Source: Rikenella microfusus (lineage in GTDB: Bacteria; Bacteroidota; Bacteroidia; Bacteroidales; Tenuifilaceae). From it: a DNA stretch of 64,000 nucleotides. The notes below the pieces were generated by a model. The model made no database searches. It had not been told where the DNA came from and was given only the letters and a program-made list of their open reading frames with translations. The stretch is from the NCBI GenBank assembly GCA_020722565.1, contig DYKO01000005.1:62001-126000 (forward strand). The letters are read 5' to 3'. Below are positions 60,799 through 64,000 of the stretch, one piece after another. The stretch's first letter is position 1. Each line of letters starts with the position of its first letter. The position numbers were made by a program, and so were the translations under genes.

Positions 60799-61734
60799 CG
60801 GCTTCCTTTTTCTCAGGTAAATAATTTGTCCAACCTCGGGTTGCTCACCAAGTTTCATCCGATTTTTTCGATACAGCGACTTTAACTTTACACCGTACCT
60901 TTGCGATATGGAATACATAGTTTCACCGGGTTCAACCGTGTGAACAGGGTTTGTTCGATCGGCACAGTAGCGCTTGGGCTGAATGTAGAGCTCCTGCCCC
61001 GGACGAATTACAGAATCAAGGGTTAGATCGTTGTACCGGTAAAGCTGCCAGGGCATCAGCTCCAGCTCATGGGTCAACGACTCAAACGTATCGCCTTCTT
61101 TTACAACAATATACCTAATTCGGTTACGAGTATATACCCTGCGCGATTTGTAAAGGTCGATTTCGTATAAATCCCAATCGGTAACAGCTTCTATTGGGGG
61201 CCTAATGGCCACCTCAATACCTTTATCAAAACGGTAAAGTTGGTTATCTTCTATAACCTTTATGAGCAACTCGGGATACGAAGGATTAGTAGCGTATCCA
61301 GCCTTTTTAAGGCCATGCGCCCATGCCCTATAATCGGTGGGATCAAACTCAAAAAGAAATGAGTATCGCTTGGTCCCCCTTAGAAATAGACTATGATCGG
61401 TAAATGATTGCTCAGCCGATGGATACTTCCTAAAACATTCATTTTTTTTGTCGTCGTCGTGGTAAATAGTTGGTCCGGTCCAGTTCTTATGGCACTTTAT
61501 TCCAAAATGATTGTTAGCCTTAATGGCCAATGTGCTATTGCCATTATCACTTTCAAGCATTCCCTGTGCTAGAGCAATGCTAGCCGGAACGCCATACTGC
61601 TTCATGTTTCTTAAGGCAATATGGGAGTAAAGATTAATGTATTCGTCTCGGGATATTTTCTTCTGGGCAGTTGCCCCAAAGTTAAGGCAACAAAGCATAA
61701 TTAACAAAACCGCTAGTTGTTTCATTACATCCAA
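60793..61734 (-). CDS. Secreted glucosaminidase-domain protein with two LysM repeats
   Basis: GVPASIALAQGMLESDNGNSTLAIKANNHFGIKCHKNWTGPTIYHDDD; LysM units YIVVKEGDTFESLTHELELMPWQLYRYN and HTVEPGETMYSISQRYGVKLKSLYRKN. Confidence 0.94.
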   Translation of the reverse strand: MDVMKQLAVLLIMLCCLNFGATAQKKISRDEYINLYSHIALRNMKQYGVPASIALAQGMLESDNGNSTLAIKANNHFGIKCHKNWTGPTIYHDDDKKNECFRKYPSAEQSFTDHSLFLRGTKRYSFLFEFDPTDYRAWAHGLKKAGYATNPSYPELLIKVIEDNQLYRFDKGIEVAIRPPIEAVTDWDLYEIDLYKSRRVYTRNRIRYIVVKEGDTFESLTHELELMPWQLYRYNDLTLDSVIRPGQELYIQPKRYCADRTNPVHTVEPGETMYSISQRYGVKLKSLYRKNRMKLGEQPEVGQIIYLRKRKPL

Positions 61735-61754
61735 ATCTAAAACACCTATTCCAA

Positions 61755-62453
61755 CTATTCCAAACCAAGTAGTAAAAATTCGTTCCAGAGGTTATCCTTA
61801 GGTGGAGGGGCTACAATGCTAACCTCTTCTCCATTAATGGGATGGGTAAAAGCAAATAAACGAGAATGTAGGTATATTCCACCATCCGGATTAGAACGCG
61901 GGTAACCATATTTTAAATCGCCCTTAATGGGACAGCCTATTTTTGCGAGCTGTGCTCTGATTTGGTGATGACGCCCAGTTATAAGCTCAATGCTAAGCAT
62001 GAAGTAGTTCTGGGTTCTGCCCACCAGTTCATATCTAAGTTTGGCAATCTTTGAGCCATGGACCTCACGGCCATAAACAAATGATTTATTCTTATTATTA
62101 TCCCTTAAAAGGTAATGCACCAGTAGGTCGGATTCCTTTGGCGGCTGATTTTTTACAATAGCCCAATACTTTTTAATGATTTTTCCCTCCTGAAACAGGT
62201 TGTTAATTCTACTCAACCCCTTGCTGGTTTTTGCAAACAGCACTACACCGCTCACAGGCCTGTCTATACGGTGCGTTACCTCAAGAAATACACGACCGGG
62301 TTTACCGTCACGTACTTTGATAAATTCCTTTACCATTTCAAGTAGCGACTCGTCGCCGGATTTATCGGCCTGAACAATATCGCCACATTGTTTATTAACA
62401 GCAATATAATGATTATCCTCATAAAGGATTTGATCAGCGGTGAAAGTATTCAT
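61755..62453 (-). CDS. RluA-family RNA pseudouridine synthase
   Basis: EVTHRIDRPVSGVVLFAKTSKGLSRIN; ELITGRHHQIRAQLAKIGCPIKGDLKYG. Confidence 0.93.
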   Translation of the reverse strand: MNTFTADQILYEDNHYIAVNKQCGDIVQADKSGDESLLEMVKEFIKVRDGKPGRVFLEVTHRIDRPVSGVVLFAKTSKGLSRINNLFQEGKIIKKYWAIVKNQPPKESDLLVHYLLRDNNKNKSFVYGREVHGSKIAKLRYELVGRTQNYFMLSIELITGRHHQIRAQLAKIGCPIKGDLKYGYPRSNPDGGIYLHSRLFAFTHPINGEEVSIVAPPPKDNLWNEFLLLGLE

Positions 62454-62459
62454 AATTTA

Positions 62460-63275
62460 CTAGTATTGCTCCCTTTCGTTAGGGAAATCCATTGACTTAA
62501 CGTCTTTAATATATGCCTGAAATGAACCCAACATTTCGGCATATAAATTATGGTAACGACGTAGGAACCGTGGTGAAAATTCCTGTGTTATTCCCAACAT
62601 ATCGTGCGTTACCAAAACCTGTCCATCTACGCCACTGCCTGCACCAATTCCAATAACAGGAATCTTAAGTTCACTAGCCACCTGGGCACCCAATTTGGCT
62701 GGAATTTTCTCAAGCACTATTGAGAAACATCCAACATTTTCAAGCAGATGGGAATCCGCCACTAACTTTTTGGCTTCAGCCTCCTCTCGAGCTCGTACCA
62801 CATAGGTTCCGAATTTGTGAATGGATTGAGGGGTAAGTCCAAGATGGCCCATCACTGGAATACCAGCCGAAAGAATGCGCTCAACGGAGTCAATAATCTC
62901 AGAGCCACCTTCGAGTTTTACACCATCGGCACCACTTTCCTTCATTATTCGAATGGCAGAGCGAAGCGCCAGTTTCGAATTGCCCTGGTAGGTTCCAAAG
63001 GGTAGGTCAACCACTACCAGTGCGCGTTTTACAGCGCGCACTACCGAACTGGCATGGTAAATCATTTGATCGAGTGTAATAGGTAGGGTCGATTCATGAC
63101 CAGCCATAACGTTTGAAGCTGAGTCGCCAACCAAAAGCACATCAATTCCTGCAGCATCCAGGATACGAGCCATGGAGTAATCGTATGCCGTGAGCATGGC
63201 TATCTTCTCACCCCTCAGCTTCATCTCATAAAGCACATGGGTGGTTACCACCTTTACCTGACTTTCACTCGACAT
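62460..63275 (-). CDS. panB: 3-methyl-2-oxobutanoate hydroxymethyltransferase
   Basis: [81 protein letters not shown]. Confidence 0.97.
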   Translation of the reverse strand: MSSESQVKVVTTHVLYEMKLRGEKIAMLTAYDYSMARILDAAGIDVLLVGDSASNVMAGHESTLPITLDQMIYHASSVVRAVKRALVVVDLPFGTYQGNSKLALRSAIRIMKESGADGVKLEGGSEIIDSVERILSAGIPVMGHLGLTPQSIHKFGTYVVRAREEAEAKKLVADSHLLENVGCFSIVLEKIPAKLGAQVASELKIPVIGIGAGSGVDGQVLVTHDMLGITQEFSPRFLRRYHNLYAEMLGSFQAYIKDVKSMDFPNEREQY

Positions 63276-63564
63276 AGGAATCTAATTTTTTGATTGTACA
63301 AAGGTAACTTATTCTTAACAAATGCCGTGTTAAAATAATAAAATCAGCGGCTCCGTAAGCTAAATACATTACTGCCAATTATATCATCATCTTTAAGGCC
63401 GCTGGTATGGCAACACGAAAAATTGTTCAAACAGAATATGACAAAAAGACATATCTGCATTAAGAATATTTTTAATCAGAAACATTTAAGTTTTTTCTGA
63501 CAAAATCGCAATCATTTCGACAAAACAACTGACACATTTTCCCCTTTTTCTACTTAATTTCTCA

Positions 63565-63580
63565 TTGGCACAATCATTGA
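63565..63580 (+). promoter_or_regulatory. Sigma-54-like -24/-12 promoter candidate upstream of dnaK
   Basis: TTGGCACAATCATTGA: GG at 63567-63568, 10-nt spacer, GA at 63579-63580 (consensus is GC at this site), 60 nt before the dnaK ATG. Confidence 0.5.
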
Positions 63581-63615
63581 GTTAATGATATGGAATTTTA
63601 AAAAGAAAAACATAA

Positions 63616-64000
<385 letters not shown>

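Overview
This 64 kb window looks like ordinary chromosome from a Bacteroidota (probably Bacteroidales-like) bacterium. It is densely coding, with TAnnTTTG-type promoter motifs and many lipoproteins. I see about 50 credible protein genes, one tRNA (CAT anticodon) and several intrinsic terminators. I see no rRNA, CRISPR array, prophage or intact IS element. Recognisable blocks: an RRM/RGG RNA-binding protein; a POT transporter; a SiaC-like (DUF1987) protein and TPR-SpoIIE phosphatase followed by two related OmpL47-repeat surface proteins and a HAMP-GAF receptor; a TetR-TolC-MFP-RND efflux operon; lysS; the purH-mreBCD-mrdA-rodA block; a glycogen cluster (GH133, GT4, GH57, and a 1416-aa protein joining a eukaryotic-type GT3 glycogen synthase to a GT35 alpha-glucan phosphorylase); ribF, ahcY, queG; an LptF/G permease with two glycosyltransferases; ribBA, fmt, panB; and the start of dnaK. 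The best follow-up candidates are: (1) the 6.2-13.7 kb signalling/surface locus with no SiaB kinase in view; (2) the synthase-phosphorylase fusion; (3) the GH57 enzyme with a histone-H1-like basic tail; (4) two thioredoxin-fold lipoproteins that have lost CxxC; (5) a sigma-54-like promoter with upstream TGACAAAA repeats at dnaK. None of these is proven novel. Homology calls are from recognising motifs by eye, with no database search.
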